A stretch of 64,000 nt of DNA from the NCBI RefSeq assembly GCF_004101865.1, contig NZ_CP026118.1, positions 372,001 through 436,000 of the forward strand, written 5' to 3'. Both the position numbers and the translations under genes were made by a program. Each line of letters starts with the position of its first letter. Position 1 is the stretch's first letter. The notes below the pieces were generated by a model. It was given only the letters and a program-made list of their open reading frames with translations. It did not search any database and was not told the origin of the DNA. Shown here one piece after another: positions 51,335 through 62,581 of this stretch. The DNA is from Halobacillus litoralis. GTDB taxonomy: Bacteria > Bacillota > Bacilli > Bacillales > Halobacillaceae.

Positions 51335-52680
51335 TACTTCAGCTTATGCACAGCTTCTATAAACATGTCGCCTCTTTCTTCAAACGTACGGTATTGATCC
51401 CAGCTTGCACATGCGGGTGAAAGCAGGATCACATCCTCTTCTTCCGAAAATTGATAGGCTTGATCGACAGCTTCCTTCATTGTATCCACTTTAACAGTTT
51501 TTTCGATTCCCGCTTTACCAGCCGTTTCCAGCATCCGGTCAGCCGTTTCACCGAAAACGACCATCGCTTTCACTGCTTTCAAATGGGGTACAAGCGTCTC
51601 GAAGCTTGTGCCCCTGTCCAACCCTCCAGCTAAAAGGATGACGGGCTGTCGGAAGGACTTTAAGGCATAAGAAGTGGCAAGTATGTTCGTTGCTTTGGAA
51701 TCGTTGTAAAAGAGCCGCCCATTTTTCTCCGTCACAAACTGCAAGCGATGGGGCACCCCTGTAAAAGTTTTCAGAACATGCTCGATCGACTCGTTACGAA
51801 TCCCGTTCACTTTCACTGCTGCTACGGCTGCAAGAATGTTTTGCAGATTTTGCTCACCAACGAGCACGACCTCATCCTTATTCATGATGGGCTCTTCTTT
51901 AAAGTAAATCATTTCATCATCTGCCCAGGCACCTTGACCTCTTTCTTTAATACTGAAAGGCACAAGTTGTGCTTTGACCTCTGGTAAAAACGACTTGATT
52001 TTTTCATCATCTGCATTATATACAAGCGTATCTTCCGGTGTCTGGTTTTCTGTGATCTTCGCTTTGGCGCGATGATAATTTTCAAGTGTATGGTGATAAT
52101 CCAAGTGGGCTTCATATAGATTCAGCCAAACCGAAATACTTGGCCGGAACGTCTCTGTCCCTAATAATTGAAAAGAAGAAAGCTCTGTAACCATTGTTTC
52201 GTCAGCCGTGGTCGAGCGGGCAACTTCACAGGAAACATGGCCGATATTTCCCGCGACAGCCACTGGTTGCTGATCTGCTTTAATCATTTCATGAATCAAT
52301 GTCGTTGTGGTTGTTTTACCGTTGGATCCAGTGACAGCTATGAGCTGTCCTTCATGTAGAAAGCCGGCCAGTTCAATCTCGGTGACAATTGGTATTTGCC
52401 TTGTCACCGCTTCTTCAATAATCGGGTTTTCATAAGGAATGCCAGGGTTTTTCACTACATACTCGATATCATCAAGGACGGAAAGTGGATGTCCTCCAGT
52501 GACGATGTCTGCCCCCTGATCGATCAATTGCCGGACTGCCGGTTGGTCAATGTCTGCCTTCAAATCATTGATCCTGACTTTTACGCCGCTGTCCAATAAA
52601 AGCTGCGCTGCGGCCGTACCGCTTTTTGCAAGCCCTAATACAAGCACATGAGCATATGGAAAGTTTTTCAATGTTTTCAT
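51334..52680 (-). CDS. murD: UDP-N-acetylmuramoyl-L-alanine:D-glutamate ligase
   Basis: Adds D-Glu to UDP-MurNAc-L-Ala. The 448 residues have the N-terminal Rossmann domain, the ATP loop [15 protein letters not shown], the carbamylated-lysine/metal region [25 protein letters not shown], and the C-terminal [22 protein letters not shown] follows GAGGTGATG; the 4-bp overlap with mraY suggests coupling. Confidence 0.97.
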   Translation of the reverse strand: MKTLKNFPYAHVLVLGLAKSGTAAAQLLLDSGVKVRINDLKADIDQPAVRQLIDQGADIVTGGHPLSVLDDIEYVVKNPGIPYENPIIEEAVTRQIPIVTEIELAGFLHEGQLIAVTGSNGKTTTTTLIHEMIKADQQPVAVAGNIGHVSCEVARSTTADETMVTELSSFQLLGTETFRPSISVWLNLYEAHLDYHHTLENYHRAKAKITENQTPEDTLVYNADDEKIKSFLPEVKAQLVPFSIKERGQGAWADDEMIYFKEEPIMNKDEVVLVGEQNLQNILAAVAAVKVNGIRNESIEHVLKTFTGVPHRLQFVTEKNGRLFYNDSKATNILATSYALKSFRQPVILLAGGLDRGTSFETLVPHLKAVKAMVVFGETADRMLETAGKAGIEKTVKVDTMKEAVDQAYQFSEEEDVILLSPACASWDQYRTFEERGDMFIEAVHKLK

Positions 52681-53663
52681 CCGAACATCACCTCAATATA
52701 AATCCCGAGCACAGCAAAAATCAGTCCTACACTCCAGAACGTCGTAACAACACGCCATTCAGACCAACCTTTGAGCTCATAATGGTGGTGAAGCGGACTC
52801 ATCTTAAACACCCGTTTCCCTGTCGTTTTAAAAGATATGACTTGTATGATGACAGAAAGCGTTTCTAATACAAATACTCCGCCTATAATGACAAGAATCA
52901 ATTCCATCTTCGTCAAAATCGCTATGATGGCTATTGCGCCGCCTAAGGCAAGGGAACCGGTGTCCCCCATGAAAACTTTAGCCGGGTGGGCATTGAAAAC
53001 GAGAAAACCAAGCAATGCACCAACAATCGCTAAGGAAAAAATCGTGACTTCAACATTCATTTGCCCTGTCCAGGCAAGAATTCCGAAAGCACCGAAGGCG
53101 ATAGCCGCCGTACCTGCAAGCAGACCATCAAGCCCATCCGTAAGGTTCACAGCATTGGATGCCCCCACAAGCATGAACAAAATGAGTAATGCATACCCCC
53201 ACCCAAGCTCAAGATCAAAAGAGGTCCCCGGTATACTGATATATGTCGGAAAATCAGTTTGCCTTAGAATGAAGTAAACGACAAGAGCTATGACGATTTG
53301 ACCGAGCATCTTCTGTTTGGAAGTCAAGCCAAGATTCCTCTTCAGGGCCACTTTAATATAGTCATCCAAAAATCCAAGCAGTCCATAACCGAATAACACA
53401 AATAAAACAAGGAACAATTGGATGCTCCCTGTGTCAGGATTGAACAAATAAGAAGCGATGAGTGTCGTGGCGAGCACCGATATGATGATCATCACGCCCC
53501 CCATCGTAGGTGTTCCTGACTTCTTCTGATGAGACTCCGGCCCATCTTCCCTGATGCTTTGACCGAATTTCAATCGTCTTAAAAAAGGGATGATCATCGG
53601 CGATATCACGACGGTGAGAGCGAATGAAATAGCCATAGTGATTAGTAGTATGTATTCGTTCAT
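52677..53663 (-). CDS. mraY: Phospho-N-acetylmuramoyl-pentapeptide transferase
   Basis: Transfers phospho-MurNAc-pentapeptide to undecaprenyl phosphate, forming lipid I. The 328-residue membrane protein has about ten hydrophobic segments, [24 protein letters not shown] (metal-binding Asp pair), [16 protein letters not shown] and the [13 protein letters not shown] motif. Strong AAGGAGG before ATG. Confidence 0.98.
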   Translation of the reverse strand: MNEYILLITMAISFALTVVISPMIIPFLRRLKFGQSIREDGPESHQKKSGTPTMGGVMIIISVLATTLIASYLFNPDTGSIQLFLVLFVLFGYGLLGFLDDYIKVALKRNLGLTSKQKMLGQIVIALVVYFILRQTDFPTYISIPGTSFDLELGWGYALLILFMLVGASNAVNLTDGLDGLLAGTAAIAFGAFGILAWTGQMNVEVTIFSLAIVGALLGFLVFNAHPAKVFMGDTGSLALGGAIAIIAILTKMELILVIIGGVFVLETLSVIIQVISFKTTGKRVFKMSPLHHHYELKGWSEWRVVTTFWSVGLIFAVLGIYIEVMFG

Positions 53664-53705
53664 TTATCTTTCTCCTCCTTATGCTTCATCATCATCGCCT
53701 ATCGA

Positions 53706-55064
53706 TCAATCCACAAGACCTGTAAGCAGCTCTTCCAATTTCATTCCTCGTGATGCTTTGATGAGTACGACAGTGTCCGTCGTTAACAAAGAACGGACAT
53801 GATGACTTAGAGCTTGTTTATCGTTGTAATGGTGTGTTTCAATTTCAGCATGATGGTCCCTCAAAGCTTTTGATATTTCCTCAGAATGTTCTCCGATTGT
53901 GAAAACTGTGTGGATGTTTTCATCTATAGCCGCAGCGACACTCGCATGAAGAACCCTTGAATGCTCTCCCAATTCAAACATATCACCTAATACTAACACT
54001 TTTTTGCTTTTAGATGTCAAATCACGAATAACTTCGATAATCGCTTTCATGGAGGTCGGTGACGCATTGTATGCATCATTGATAATCAATGACCCATTAT
54101 GACCTTCATGTTTCTCGAAACGCATAGCTGACATTTGAAGCTTTTGGAAACCTTCCTGAATTTCCGCTGGTGTCAACTCGAGACGTTCCGCTAAAGCAAT
54201 CACAAAAGAAGCGTTTTTCACATTATGTTTTCCTGCCAATGGAAGTTGATAATGGTGTTGCCCGATTGTGAATTTGCTCATATCATCGGTCATCTCTTCT
54301 ATGACAGCCACATAATCCGCTTGTTCTTTAAACCCGCAGGAAATGGTCTGTTTCTCTTGGGTCTTCAATTCCAGTAAAGGTTCATCGCCATCAATGATCA
54401 AAAGACCACTCTCTGATAGCCCTTCCGTTATTTCTAATTTCGCCTGCGCGATCGCCTCCCTTGACCCGAGGTTTTCAATATGGGATTCTCCGATATTTGT
54501 AATGATCGCATGATCCGGATGAGCGATTTTCGATAACACCGCGATTTCACCTGCGCGGTCCATCCCCATTTCCAGCACAACAGCCTCTGTCTCTTTCTCC
54601 ATAGACAAGACCGTCAGGGGGAGCCCGATATGGTTATTGAAATTGCCTGCTGTTTTATGCGTGACAAAGCGGGTCGCCAATACGGAAGCGACCATATCTT
54701 TTGTCGTCGTTTTCCCGTTTGAACCGGTCACCCCGATGACGACCGGCTTAACTTCTTCTAAATAATAGGAAGCCAAATCCTGCAATGCCTTCGTCGTATC
54801 CTCTACGAAAAAGACCGGAAAATCCGTCGGCACCAGCTTGGGGAGCGGTCGGTCATTCTGCCAAAGTGCAGCGACAGCGCCTTGTTTAATCGCTTCACCA
54901 ATAAACTCATGGGCATCGAAATTTTCACCGACGATCGGCACGAACAAACTTTGCTTTGCCGTTTTTCTAGTGTCTGTCATTATCCCATCTATGGTGATCT
55001 GGTCCGTTGCGGCTCCTTTATATTGCGAAAACAATCGAGTCAATTCTTTTACTTCTAAAATCAT
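53706..55064 (-). CDS. murF: UDP-N-acetylmuramoyl-tripeptide:D-alanyl-D-alanine ligase
   Basis: Adds D-Ala-D-Ala to the tripeptide precursor. The 452 residues show the Mur ligase ATP loop [44 protein letters not shown]-like VVLEMGMDRAGEI, and NDAYNASPTSMKAI, which marks MurF. In B. subtilis murF is elsewhere beside ddl; here it sits between murE and mraY, the order of many other bacteria. The start overlaps the murE stop by 4 bp. Confidence 0.97.
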   Translation of the reverse strand: MILEVKELTRLFSQYKGAATDQITIDGIMTDTRKTAKQSLFVPIVGENFDAHEFIGEAIKQGAVAALWQNDRPLPKLVPTDFPVFFVEDTTKALQDLASYYLEEVKPVVIGVTGSNGKTTTKDMVASVLATRFVTHKTAGNFNNHIGLPLTVLSMEKETEAVVLEMGMDRAGEIAVLSKIAHPDHAIITNIGESHIENLGSREAIAQAKLEITEGLSESGLLIIDGDEPLLELKTQEKQTISCGFKEQADYVAVIEEMTDDMSKFTIGQHHYQLPLAGKHNVKNASFVIALAERLELTPAEIQEGFQKLQMSAMRFEKHEGHNGSLIINDAYNASPTSMKAIIEVIRDLTSKSKKVLVLGDMFELGEHSRVLHASVAAAIDENIHTVFTIGEHSEEISKALRDHHAEIETHHYNDKQALSHHVRSLLTTDTVVLIKASRGMKLEELLTGLVD

Positions 55065-56536
55065 GATGGACGCTCCTTCATATCCCTTAATATCTCTCTT
55101 GCAATTTCACAGTCATCGAAGTAATGACGAATGCCTTTGATTTCCTGATACGTTTCATGGCCCTTGCCTGCGATCAGTACTACGTCGCCTTTTTTTGCTG
55201 CTTTGAGCGCTTTTTGAATCGCTTCTTTCCGGTCTTCGATGATGTCATGATATCCTTTAAGATGGTTCGTCATGTCTCTGAAGATCTGCTTAGGATCTTC
55301 AGAACGCGGGTTATCATTGGTGAAAATGACAGAATCGGCGAATTCCATACTCACTTCTGCCATCAGTGGACGCTTACTCCGATCCCGATCCCCACCACAG
55401 CCGATGACTATGATGATGGAACCGTGACAAATTTCTTTGATTGTCTTCAAAACATTCTCTAAAGAATCAGGTGTATGGGCGTAGTCGATGACCACTCCGA
55501 AATCCTGCCCTTCTCTTACCGGCTCGAACCGGCCCCGGACGCCTTTCGTCTGCCTGAAGGACTGTTGAATGGCGGGTAATGAGACACCAGATAAGAGGGC
55601 AGCCCCGGCCGCAGCTAACATGTTATAGATGCTGAACATCCCCATCAAGGGGCTATTAATAGGTATAGAGCCGACCGGAGTGATCATTGTAAATGTGGTA
55701 CCCGTTTCGGTCAACGAATAATCCTCCGCCATTACATCTGCTTCCTCATGGATCCCATAGGTGAGGAGACCCTGAGAAGTCGAGCGGATAAAGCGATGGG
55801 CAGAGGGGGAGTCTTTATTTATGACTGCAAATTTCTCACGTTCTTTATTATACCCATTTCCTAATTGGGCGAACAATAGGGACTTAGCACGAAGATAATC
55901 ATCAAAATTTTCATGATAATCCAGGTGATCACGTGTGAGGTTAGTGAAGATAGCGATGTCGATATCACACCCATACACCCGCCCCTGGTCTAAAGCGTGC
56001 GAGGAGACCTCCATGATAGCCTGATCAACTCTTGCCTTACGCATTTTATGGAAATAACGTTGCAGAGTCAAGGCATCTGGTGTGGTATTTTTGACTGGGA
56101 ATGTCTTTCCGTCGATGTTCACCTGTATGGTACCGATGATTCCTGTCCGTTTTTTCTGAATACGGAATATTTCTTCCAGCAGATAGGTGATCGTCGTCTT
56201 CCCATTTGTCCCTGTTACACCGATGACGCGCAGGTGCTCTGAAGGTGTTTCATAGAAAGCGGCAGCAATCATGGCAAGTGCACGAGATGTATCATTCACC
56301 AGAATCACCGGGACCGCCACATCGACCGGTTTTTCTGCCAATATGACAACAGCCCCTCTATTGACCGCATCCTCAGCATAGCGATGACCATCCACTTCCA
56401 CCCCACGCATGCAAATGAAAACATCACCAGGCTCAGTGGTTCTTGAGTCCATGGAGATCCCGGTGACATTCAAATCAGAAATCGGTCGATTTTCTTTATA
56501 AAAAGGAATGAATCGCAGCAGCTTCTTCATTTTCAT
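55061..56536 (-). CDS. murE: UDP-MurNAc-L-Ala-D-Glu:meso-diaminopimelate ligase
   Basis: Adds the third stem-peptide residue. The 491 residues contain the ATP loop TGTNGKTTI (108-116), EVSSHALDQGRV, FTNLTRDHLDYH and the substrate-selecting DNPRSEDP (from 408), whose Arg is typical of enzymes using meso-DAP rather than lysine or ornithine. ATG 56536 follows AAGGGTG by 6 nt; a GTG at 56545 overlaps the SD. Confidence 0.96.
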   Translation of the reverse strand: MKMKKLLRFIPFYKENRPISDLNVTGISMDSRTTEPGDVFICMRGVEVDGHRYAEDAVNRGAVVILAEKPVDVAVPVILVNDTSRALAMIAAAFYETPSEHLRVIGVTGTNGKTTITYLLEEIFRIQKKRTGIIGTIQVNIDGKTFPVKNTTPDALTLQRYFHKMRKARVDQAIMEVSSHALDQGRVYGCDIDIAIFTNLTRDHLDYHENFDDYLRAKSLLFAQLGNGYNKEREKFAVINKDSPSAHRFIRSTSQGLLTYGIHEEADVMAEDYSLTETGTTFTMITPVGSIPINSPLMGMFSIYNMLAAAGAALLSGVSLPAIQQSFRQTKGVRGRFEPVREGQDFGVVIDYAHTPDSLENVLKTIKEICHGSIIIVIGCGGDRDRSKRPLMAEVSMEFADSVIFTNDNPRSEDPKQIFRDMTNHLKGYHDIIEDRKEAIQKALKAAKKGDVVLIAGKGHETYQEIKGIRHYFDDCEIAREILRDMKERPS

Positions 56537-56584
56537 ATGCGTCACCCTTACCTACATGCAAGTTTTATTATAACAAAACCGGGC

Positions 56585-58507
56585 TTAATCCCCGAGATAC
56601 ACACGAATCGTCGACCCACTCGGAACCTTCACACCTGCTTCAGGCGCCTGTGTAATTACTTTCGAACCACTGCCACTTGCTTCAACATTCAGGTTCATCA
56701 GCATTTGACTTAAGTCTTTTTTCTCCATTCCTGTCACTTTCGGAACTTCGACTAACGGTTCATCAGGCCAATCGTATTCTTTTTCCAAGCCATCTTCCCT
56801 AGGCTCAACACCCATCGCACGCAGGCTGTCCCCCATAATATTCCCAACAATCGGAGCAGCAACAACTCCACCGAATTGCACGGTGTTTTTCGGGTTGTCG
56901 ATCGCAAGGTATACGACTAGTTCAGGATCATCAGCAGGGGCAAAACCAATGAAAGACACGATATGATTATTTTCCATGTATCTACCGTCTGGTCCGACTT
57001 TCTGCGCTGTTCCTGTTTTACCACCTACACGGTATCCTTCAACGTAGGCGCCCCGCCCTGTTCCTTTTGCGACAACACTTTCAAGAGCACGCCGGACTTC
57101 TGCAGACGTCTTCTCGGAAATGACCCGTTCTTTTAAGTTCGGTTCATTTTTTTCGAGCACGTCGCCGCTGATCGGGTCAAGCCAGGCTTCCTGAATATAA
57201 GGCTCATAATAGTATCCACCATTCACTGCAGCTGCAACAGCCATGACCTGTTGAATCGGCGTCACGGAAACCCCTTGACCGAACGCTGTGGTGGCCTGTT
57301 CGACAGGTCCGACATTTTCCGGTTTGAATAAGATCCCTTTTCCTTCACCTTCAAGGTCAATGCCTGTCTTTTCTCCGAAACCGAAGCGATCGATATACTC
57401 GAACAACTTCTCTTTTCCTAAACGTTGACCAAGTGTAACGAATCCAGGGTTACATGAATTTTGTACGACTTCTAAATACGTTTGATCGCCATGGCCGCCG
57501 CTTTTCCAGCAGTGCAATGTAGCACCATCGACTTTGATCGCTCCTGAATCATGGAAATGCTCTTCATCAAGGTCTACGAGCTGCTCTTCCAAAGCTGCAG
57601 CCAGTGTGATGATTTTGAACGTCGACCCTGGTTCATACGTACTCCAAACAGGAAGGTTACGGTTGTATACTTCTGGCTTCACTTCTTGATAGTTCGCCGG
57701 ATTGAAGTTCGGCCTTGTCGCCATCCCGACCACTTTTCCTGTGTCAGGGTCGACTCCCAAAGCGACCGCCCCATCTGGATTGTATTTAGCTACGGCTATG
57801 TCCAGCTCGCGCTCCATGATCGATTGGACTTTATAGTCAATGGTCAACTGCAGATCCTTCCCATCCACAGGAGGCTTATATATGTCAGCCATGTCGGGCA
57901 TTCGCTTCCCTTTGGCATCAGAGAAAAAAGAGAGCGCCCCCTTTTCTCCTTTCAACTCTTCATCATAATAAGCTTCCAAGCCTAATAAACCCTGATTATC
58001 AATCCCACTGAATCCAAGGACGTGGGAAAGAAATGAACCATGAGGATAGTACCTCTCTGAATCCTCAGCAATATAAACCCCCGGCATCTGCAGCGACTGG
58101 ATCGCTTCCGCCTGCTGTTCACTGATTTTTCGACCTTCAGGGTGAATCCTTTCAATCGAAGTCACCTTTGTCACATGGGTATAGGCCTTCTCAACGCTCA
58201 TTTCTAAAATTTGAGCTAAGTTCTGGGCGGTCTTGTCCGGTTCTTTCACTTGCCTCGGTACCACCATCACCGTGGGTGCCGACTGGTTGCCGACTAACAC
58301 TTCGCCATTTGTATCAAGGATTTCCCCGCGCTCAGGTTCAAACGTGATGTCACGGCTCCACGATTCTTCTGCCTTCGAAATCAAGAAATCACTAAGGAAA
58401 AACTGGACGTACCCGAGCCTGCCTGCAATAACACAAAAAATAACCATTCCAACAAGAAAAACAGTGACTAATCGTTTCTTTACGATCACTTGTGATACTC
58501 GTCTCAT
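56585..58507 (-). CDS. spoVD: Sporulation-specific class B penicillin-binding protein SpoVD
   Basis: A transpeptidase that builds spore cortex together with SpoVE. The 640 residues have an N-terminal anchor (about 13-35), a dimerisation domain, and the transpeptidase domain with STFK (Ser295), SCN in VQNSCNPGF and KTGT, then one C-terminal PASTA domain (EVPKVTGMEKKDLSQ). The single PASTA domain and position between pbpB and murE identify SpoVD. AAAAGGAG lies before ATG. It is expected to be sigma-E dependent; no clear promoter was found. Confidence 0.95.
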   Translation of the reverse strand: MRRVSQVIVKKRLVTVFLVGMVIFCVIAGRLGYVQFFLSDFLISKAEESWSRDITFEPERGEILDTNGEVLVGNQSAPTVMVVPRQVKEPDKTAQNLAQILEMSVEKAYTHVTKVTSIERIHPEGRKISEQQAEAIQSLQMPGVYIAEDSERYYPHGSFLSHVLGFSGIDNQGLLGLEAYYDEELKGEKGALSFFSDAKGKRMPDMADIYKPPVDGKDLQLTIDYKVQSIMERELDIAVAKYNPDGAVALGVDPDTGKVVGMATRPNFNPANYQEVKPEVYNRNLPVWSTYEPGSTFKIITLAAALEEQLVDLDEEHFHDSGAIKVDGATLHCWKSGGHGDQTYLEVVQNSCNPGFVTLGQRLGKEKLFEYIDRFGFGEKTGIDLEGEGKGILFKPENVGPVEQATTAFGQGVSVTPIQQVMAVAAAVNGGYYYEPYIQEAWLDPISGDVLEKNEPNLKERVISEKTSAEVRRALESVVAKGTGRGAYVEGYRVGGKTGTAQKVGPDGRYMENNHIVSFIGFAPADDPELVVYLAIDNPKNTVQFGGVVAAPIVGNIMGDSLRAMGVEPREDGLEKEYDWPDEPLVEVPKVTGMEKKDLSQMLMNLNVEASGSGSKVITQAPEAGVKVPSGSTIRVYLGD

Positions 58508-58594
58508 CTCGATAACTCCTTTTGCTAGTCGATAGAGTCAGCTTGTATCACTATATGCAATCTGGAAACGATTAGAACACTGCCTGGAATGGTG

Positions 58595-60739
58595 TCACTC
58601 TGACTGAGGCGGCGATAATTCTACCACTAAATATCCGTCTTCTTTTATTTTTGAACCTGCAGGAATGCTTTGTTTCTGTACATACCCGTTGCCCATTGTT
58701 TCAATATTCAAGTTAAAGTGTTTAGCCAGCCGGTGCACATCCCTGACTGAGTACCCTGTCAGATCAGGCATTGTCGGTTGGTCGGTCACAAGGAGTATAC
58801 GCTGGTTTTCAACCACCTTGGTGCCAGGGGCTGGTAACACAGCACTCACTTCGTTCCCATCACCGATGACTTCCACATTCTGGAACGTCTCTTTCAGTTT
58901 CTTCTCTGCTTCCTTGGCGCTTTGATTGCTCACATCAGGAAGAGAAATAGGCGAGAATGATTCATCCACTTCCTTGTCAGGTTGGATGTTCAAATAATGC
59001 AGACTGTTTTCCATAACGGTTCTGACAATATAAGAAACAGGCTCAGACCCGAGTTCCGTCGCTTCTAATTCAGGCTGCTGGACAGCGACATACATTAGGA
59101 GTTCCGGATCCTCTTTCGGAGCCATCCCCATAAATGAGAACACATAATTATCCCGACCATTCAAATAATTACCATTTTCACTGATCTGAGCTGTCCCGGT
59201 CTTGCCTGCCAATGAGTAGTCATCCAATTTGAATGATTGTCCTGTTCCATCTTCTGAAGTGACGACACTTCCTAACAAATCACGCATTTTTTCGGCAGTA
59301 TCAGCTGAAATGGGCTCTCCGATCTTTTCCGGTTCACTTTCCTTCAAGACTTTACCAGTGTCACTTGAGGTGATTTTGGAAAGCATATAAGGTCGCATCA
59401 TTTTACCATCATTGGCTATGGAGGTAGCTGCTGTCATCAACTGCATAGCTGTGAAAGTCGATCCCTGACCGAAGGAAGTCGTAATCTGTTCGATCGGCTT
59501 GTCAAAAACGAACTGTCCGATTTGTTCATTCGGTAAATCAATCCCTGTTTTCTGATCTAAATGAAAGTCAGTCAAATATTCGCGCAGCTTTGTTGGACCA
59601 AGTACTTCATAAGCGAGTTTAGAAGAAGCTACATTCGAAGAACGCCTGAAACCTTCATCATAGGTAATCATGTCCCAGCCCTTACCATTGTTATGGTCAC
59701 CAATTGTCGGCGAGTTTTCCGTTACCTTGTAGGTGCCTGACTCATATAAGTCACTCCCGTTGTAAACCCCTTCTTCAATCGCACTTGCCCATGTGAACAT
59801 CTTCATGGTTGAGCCCGGTTCAAATGGATAGGAAACGATGTCATTGTACCAGTTCTCTACATTTCCGATATCATTCGGGTTATAACTCGGACGGTTACTC
59901 ATGGCAAGCACTTCACCGGTCTCAGGATCCATCACAGCTGCCATGATCTTTTCAGGGTTATATTGCTTGTGGACCTGTGACATGGCATCTTCTAAAAATG
60001 TCTGGATTTTTTGATCGATGGTCAAGTAGACATCATCGCCATCATCTGGTTCTGTCATCACTTCATTGGGGTCTAACAGCTTTGTGCCATATTTATCGCG
60101 CTCATAGCTGATTTTCCCTTTTTCTTCTTTTAAATACTTCTCCATTTGCTTCTCTATTCCCGTCACTCCGGAAATGTTACCATCTGTCGTCCGCGCAAAA
60201 CCTATCAGGTGAGAAGCGAACAACCCGTTCGGATAGTACCTTTTCGATTCCTGCTTGAATTGGATTCCGTTCAGTTCCAAGTCTTTAATCTCTTCCATTT
60301 TCTCCTGGGAAATTTCTCGTCCATTTGGACCGAACTCGACCTGGAAGCGTTCATTTTCCTGCCCTTGTTCAATCTTACTCTCAATTTCATTCGCTTTCAT
60401 ATCTAAGAAAGGAGCCAACTTGGACGCTGTTTCATCTGGATCCGTCACATGCTTGGGCTCCTTCAGGTTCTCGGAATAGTTTGAATCCACAATGGCATAC
60501 AGACGGTACGTTGGCCGATCATAGGCCAGGACCATGCCGTTCTTATCAAAAATCTTCCCTCGATTTGCATCGATTTCATAGGAGCTTGTCCGTATATCCT
60601 CCGCCCATTCTTGTAAATCGACACCTTCTATAGTCGCAGCCGTTTCAATATACAGAAAACGACCGCCGATGATGAGAAATATCACCGAAAATATAAGAAT
60701 CAGAAAGGCTGCACTACGGTGCGTGTTTCGTTTATTCAT
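58595..60739 (-). CDS. pbpB: Class B penicillin-binding protein 2B, septal transpeptidase
   Basis: Essential septal PBP (FtsI type). The 714 residues have an N-terminal membrane segment (about 10-30), a dimerisation domain, the transpeptidase domain with STMK (Ser310), the SSN motif in RRSSNVASSKL and KTGTAQ, then two C-terminal PASTA domains (from SLPDVSNQSAKEAEKKL and MPDLTGYSVRDVHRL). It follows ftsL by 16 bp, the usual order. Confidence 0.96.
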   Translation of the reverse strand: MNKRNTHRSAAFLILIFSVIFLIIGGRFLYIETAATIEGVDLQEWAEDIRTSSYEIDANRGKIFDKNGMVLAYDRPTYRLYAIVDSNYSENLKEPKHVTDPDETASKLAPFLDMKANEIESKIEQGQENERFQVEFGPNGREISQEKMEEIKDLELNGIQFKQESKRYYPNGLFASHLIGFARTTDGNISGVTGIEKQMEKYLKEEKGKISYERDKYGTKLLDPNEVMTEPDDGDDVYLTIDQKIQTFLEDAMSQVHKQYNPEKIMAAVMDPETGEVLAMSNRPSYNPNDIGNVENWYNDIVSYPFEPGSTMKMFTWASAIEEGVYNGSDLYESGTYKVTENSPTIGDHNNGKGWDMITYDEGFRRSSNVASSKLAYEVLGPTKLREYLTDFHLDQKTGIDLPNEQIGQFVFDKPIEQITTSFGQGSTFTAMQLMTAATSIANDGKMMRPYMLSKITSSDTGKVLKESEPEKIGEPISADTAEKMRDLLGSVVTSEDGTGQSFKLDDYSLAGKTGTAQISENGNYLNGRDNYVFSFMGMAPKEDPELLMYVAVQQPELEATELGSEPVSYIVRTVMENSLHYLNIQPDKEVDESFSPISLPDVSNQSAKEAEKKLKETFQNVEVIGDGNEVSAVLPAPGTKVVENQRILLVTDQPTMPDLTGYSVRDVHRLAKHFNLNIETMGNGYVQKQSIPAGSKIKEDGYLVVELSPPQSE

Positions 60740-60755
60740 TTCGCATCACCAATTA

Positions 60756-61127
60756 TTAGTCATTATTGATTGTGCCTGCTTGTTTCACTTGTGCATTTTG
60801 AATGTCCAGTCCGTTTTCTTTCGCAATACTCAATATCCGGTCTGGATTGCTTAATTCTTTCACCTGATAAGCCAGGTTTTCATTTTGTGACTGCTGTTGT
60901 GAAATATCTTGTTCTAAACTGCGGATATCACGGTTAAGTGAATCTGTCGATGAAGAAAATTGCACGAAAAAAACGGAGGCTGCCAGAACACCGGCAGTTG
61001 TGATTGAATATAAGAACTTCTCGCCAGTACTGATCCATTTCTTTTTTTTATGTACCTTTACTTTCACCTGTTTCTGTTTGTCAGGCTGATGTAAAGGCTG
61101 TTGTTTTCTTATTTGCTCTGCGCTCAT
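60756..61127 (-). CDS. ftsL: Cell division protein FtsL
   Basis: A short bitopic protein, 123 residues: basic cytoplasmic tail rich in Lys and Gln, one membrane segment ([20 protein letters not shown]), then a leucine-zipper-like extracytoplasmic coiled coil. It pairs with DivIC and DivIB and activates PBP2B/FtsW. ATG 61127 overlaps the rsmH stop as ATGA. A GTG at 61139 is rejected because it sits in the SD region. Sequence conservation is low in this family; position decides the call. Confidence 0.93.
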   Translation of the reverse strand: MSAEQIRKQQPLHQPDKQKQVKVKVHKKKKWISTGEKFLYSITTAGVLAASVFFVQFSSSTDSLNRDIRSLEQDISQQQSQNENLAYQVKELSNPDRILSIAKENGLDIQNAQVKQAGTINND

Positions 61128-62104
61128 GTTTGCTTCCACCCTTCATTGAATTCGAATTCTTCATTCCAAGGCTTGACCTTCTCGATAATTCTTAATTTCG
61201 CTGAGCGTGAACGTCGGTTTTCCTCAAGTTCTTCCTCTTCGGCCACGATAGGCTTTCGGCTTACCAGTCGAAATGGCGGCTGTTTATCTTCTGGAATCAT
61301 CGGTATGTTCTTCGGTAATGGAGGGTTCGAACTCCACTTCTTGAACGCTTGCTTACAAAGACGGTCTTCTAGAGAATGGAAGGTGATGACTGCGATTCTC
61401 CCACCCACACCAACTACTTCAGCCGCTTGATGAAGACTATCCTGGAAGGCACCCAGCTCATCATTGACAGCAATACGTATCGCTTGAAAAATCCGTTTGG
61501 CCGGGTGGCCTCCCTTCCTTCTTGCTGGTGCCGGAATGCCATCCTTTATTAATTCCACCAGCTCCCCCGTCGTCTCAATCGTCTTCGTTTCCCGTGCGGC
61601 TTCAATTTTCCTCGCGATCTGTTTAGAAAACTTCTCTTCGCCATACTTGAAGAAGATTCGGACGAGGTCCTCATAGGCCCACTCATTCACCACTTCTTTT
61701 GCACTCAGTTCTTCCGCCTGGTTCATACGCATATCCAAAGGAGCATCCTGATGATAGCTGAACCCGCGTTCTTCTACGTCTAACTGCGGACTTGAAACAC
61801 CTAAGTCATAGATGATCCCATCCACTTCCGTAAACCCTAATTCCTCTAATTTCTCTTCCAACTGCCGGAAATTAGCGTGGACGAATGTGACACGATCTCC
61901 ATATTCTCGCAAACGCTCTTTTGCTGCTTGGAGAGCGGTTTCATCCTGATCAAATGATAGAAGGTGACCTTTGTCGGACAAATGAGAAGCAATAGCTTCT
62001 GAATGGCCTCCGCCACCTAACGTACAATCGACATAAACGCCATCCGGGTCTACATTCAAATGTTGTATGGTTTCGCTTTTAAGTACACTATAATGTTCAA
62101 ACAT
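61124..62104 (-). CDS. rsmH: 16S rRNA cytosine-1402 N4-methyltransferase RsmH (MraW)
   Basis: Methylates C1402 of 16S rRNA with SAM. The 326 residues start [16 protein letters not shown] and contain the SAM site [43 protein letters not shown] and the C-terminal [10 protein letters not shown]. It lies 21 bp after mraZ in the classic dcw order. Confidence 0.98.
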   Translation of the reverse strand: MFEHYSVLKSETIQHLNVDPDGVYVDCTLGGGGHSEAIASHLSDKGHLLSFDQDETALQAAKERLREYGDRVTFVHANFRQLEEKLEELGFTEVDGIIYDLGVSSPQLDVEERGFSYHQDAPLDMRMNQAEELSAKEVVNEWAYEDLVRIFFKYGEEKFSKQIARKIEAARETKTIETTGELVELIKDGIPAPARRKGGHPAKRIFQAIRIAVNDELGAFQDSLHQAAEVVGVGGRIAVITFHSLEDRLCKQAFKKWSSNPPLPKNIPMIPEDKQPPFRLVSRKPIVAEEEELEENRRSRSAKLRIIEKVKPWNEEFEFNEGWKQT

Positions 62105-62125
62105 GATTTCACTCGTTTCTGATGG

Positions 62126-62557
62126 TCAGATATCAAAATCTAACATATTCTCTGCAATTTCTGAGAAGGACTCTTCCGATGCCTCGAAGTAACTTTCCCA
62201 TTCATCATGACTCCAAAACTCAATCCGGTTCGATACGCCAATGACGACACATTCCTTATCTAATGAAGCATATTTTCGCAGTGGTGGTGGGATGTTGATT
62301 CTTCCTTGCTTGTCCACTTCACACTCTACTGCACCAGAAAAGAAAAAACGGGTGAAAGCACGGGCATCTTTCTTAGTAAGGGGGAGTTTCTTCAATTTCT
62401 CTTCAAGCAATTTCCATTCATCCATAGGATAAGCAAACAAGCATTGATCTAAACCTCGCGTCAGTACGAAGCTGTCCCCGAGGTCCGGTCGGAATTTCGA
62501 TGGAACGATGATCCGGCCTTTCGTATCAATGTTGTGTTGAAATTCACCCATGAACAT
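62126..62557 (-). CDS. mraZ: Transcriptional regulator MraZ
   Basis: A 143-residue DNA-binding protein with two SpoVT-AbrB-type domains, each with a [13 protein letters not shown] or [17 protein letters not shown] core. It forms rings and binds repeated boxes upstream of its own gene, controlling the dcw operon. First gene of the division cluster here. A set of three 10-bp repeats lies just upstream. Confidence 0.97.
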   Translation of the reverse strand: MFMGEFQHNIDTKGRIIVPSKFRPDLGDSFVLTRGLDQCLFAYPMDEWKLLEEKLKKLPLTKKDARAFTRFFFSGAVECEVDKQGRINIPPPLRKYASLDKECVVIGVSNRIEFWSHDEWESYFEASEESFSEIAENMLDFDI

Positions 62558-62581
62558 AGTGTTTCCCCACCTTCTGATTTC

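Noticed and set aside
58508-58594. Sigma-E promoter before spoVD
   Set aside because: CATATAGT resembles the -10 consensus weakly, but no matching -35 was found at the right distance.
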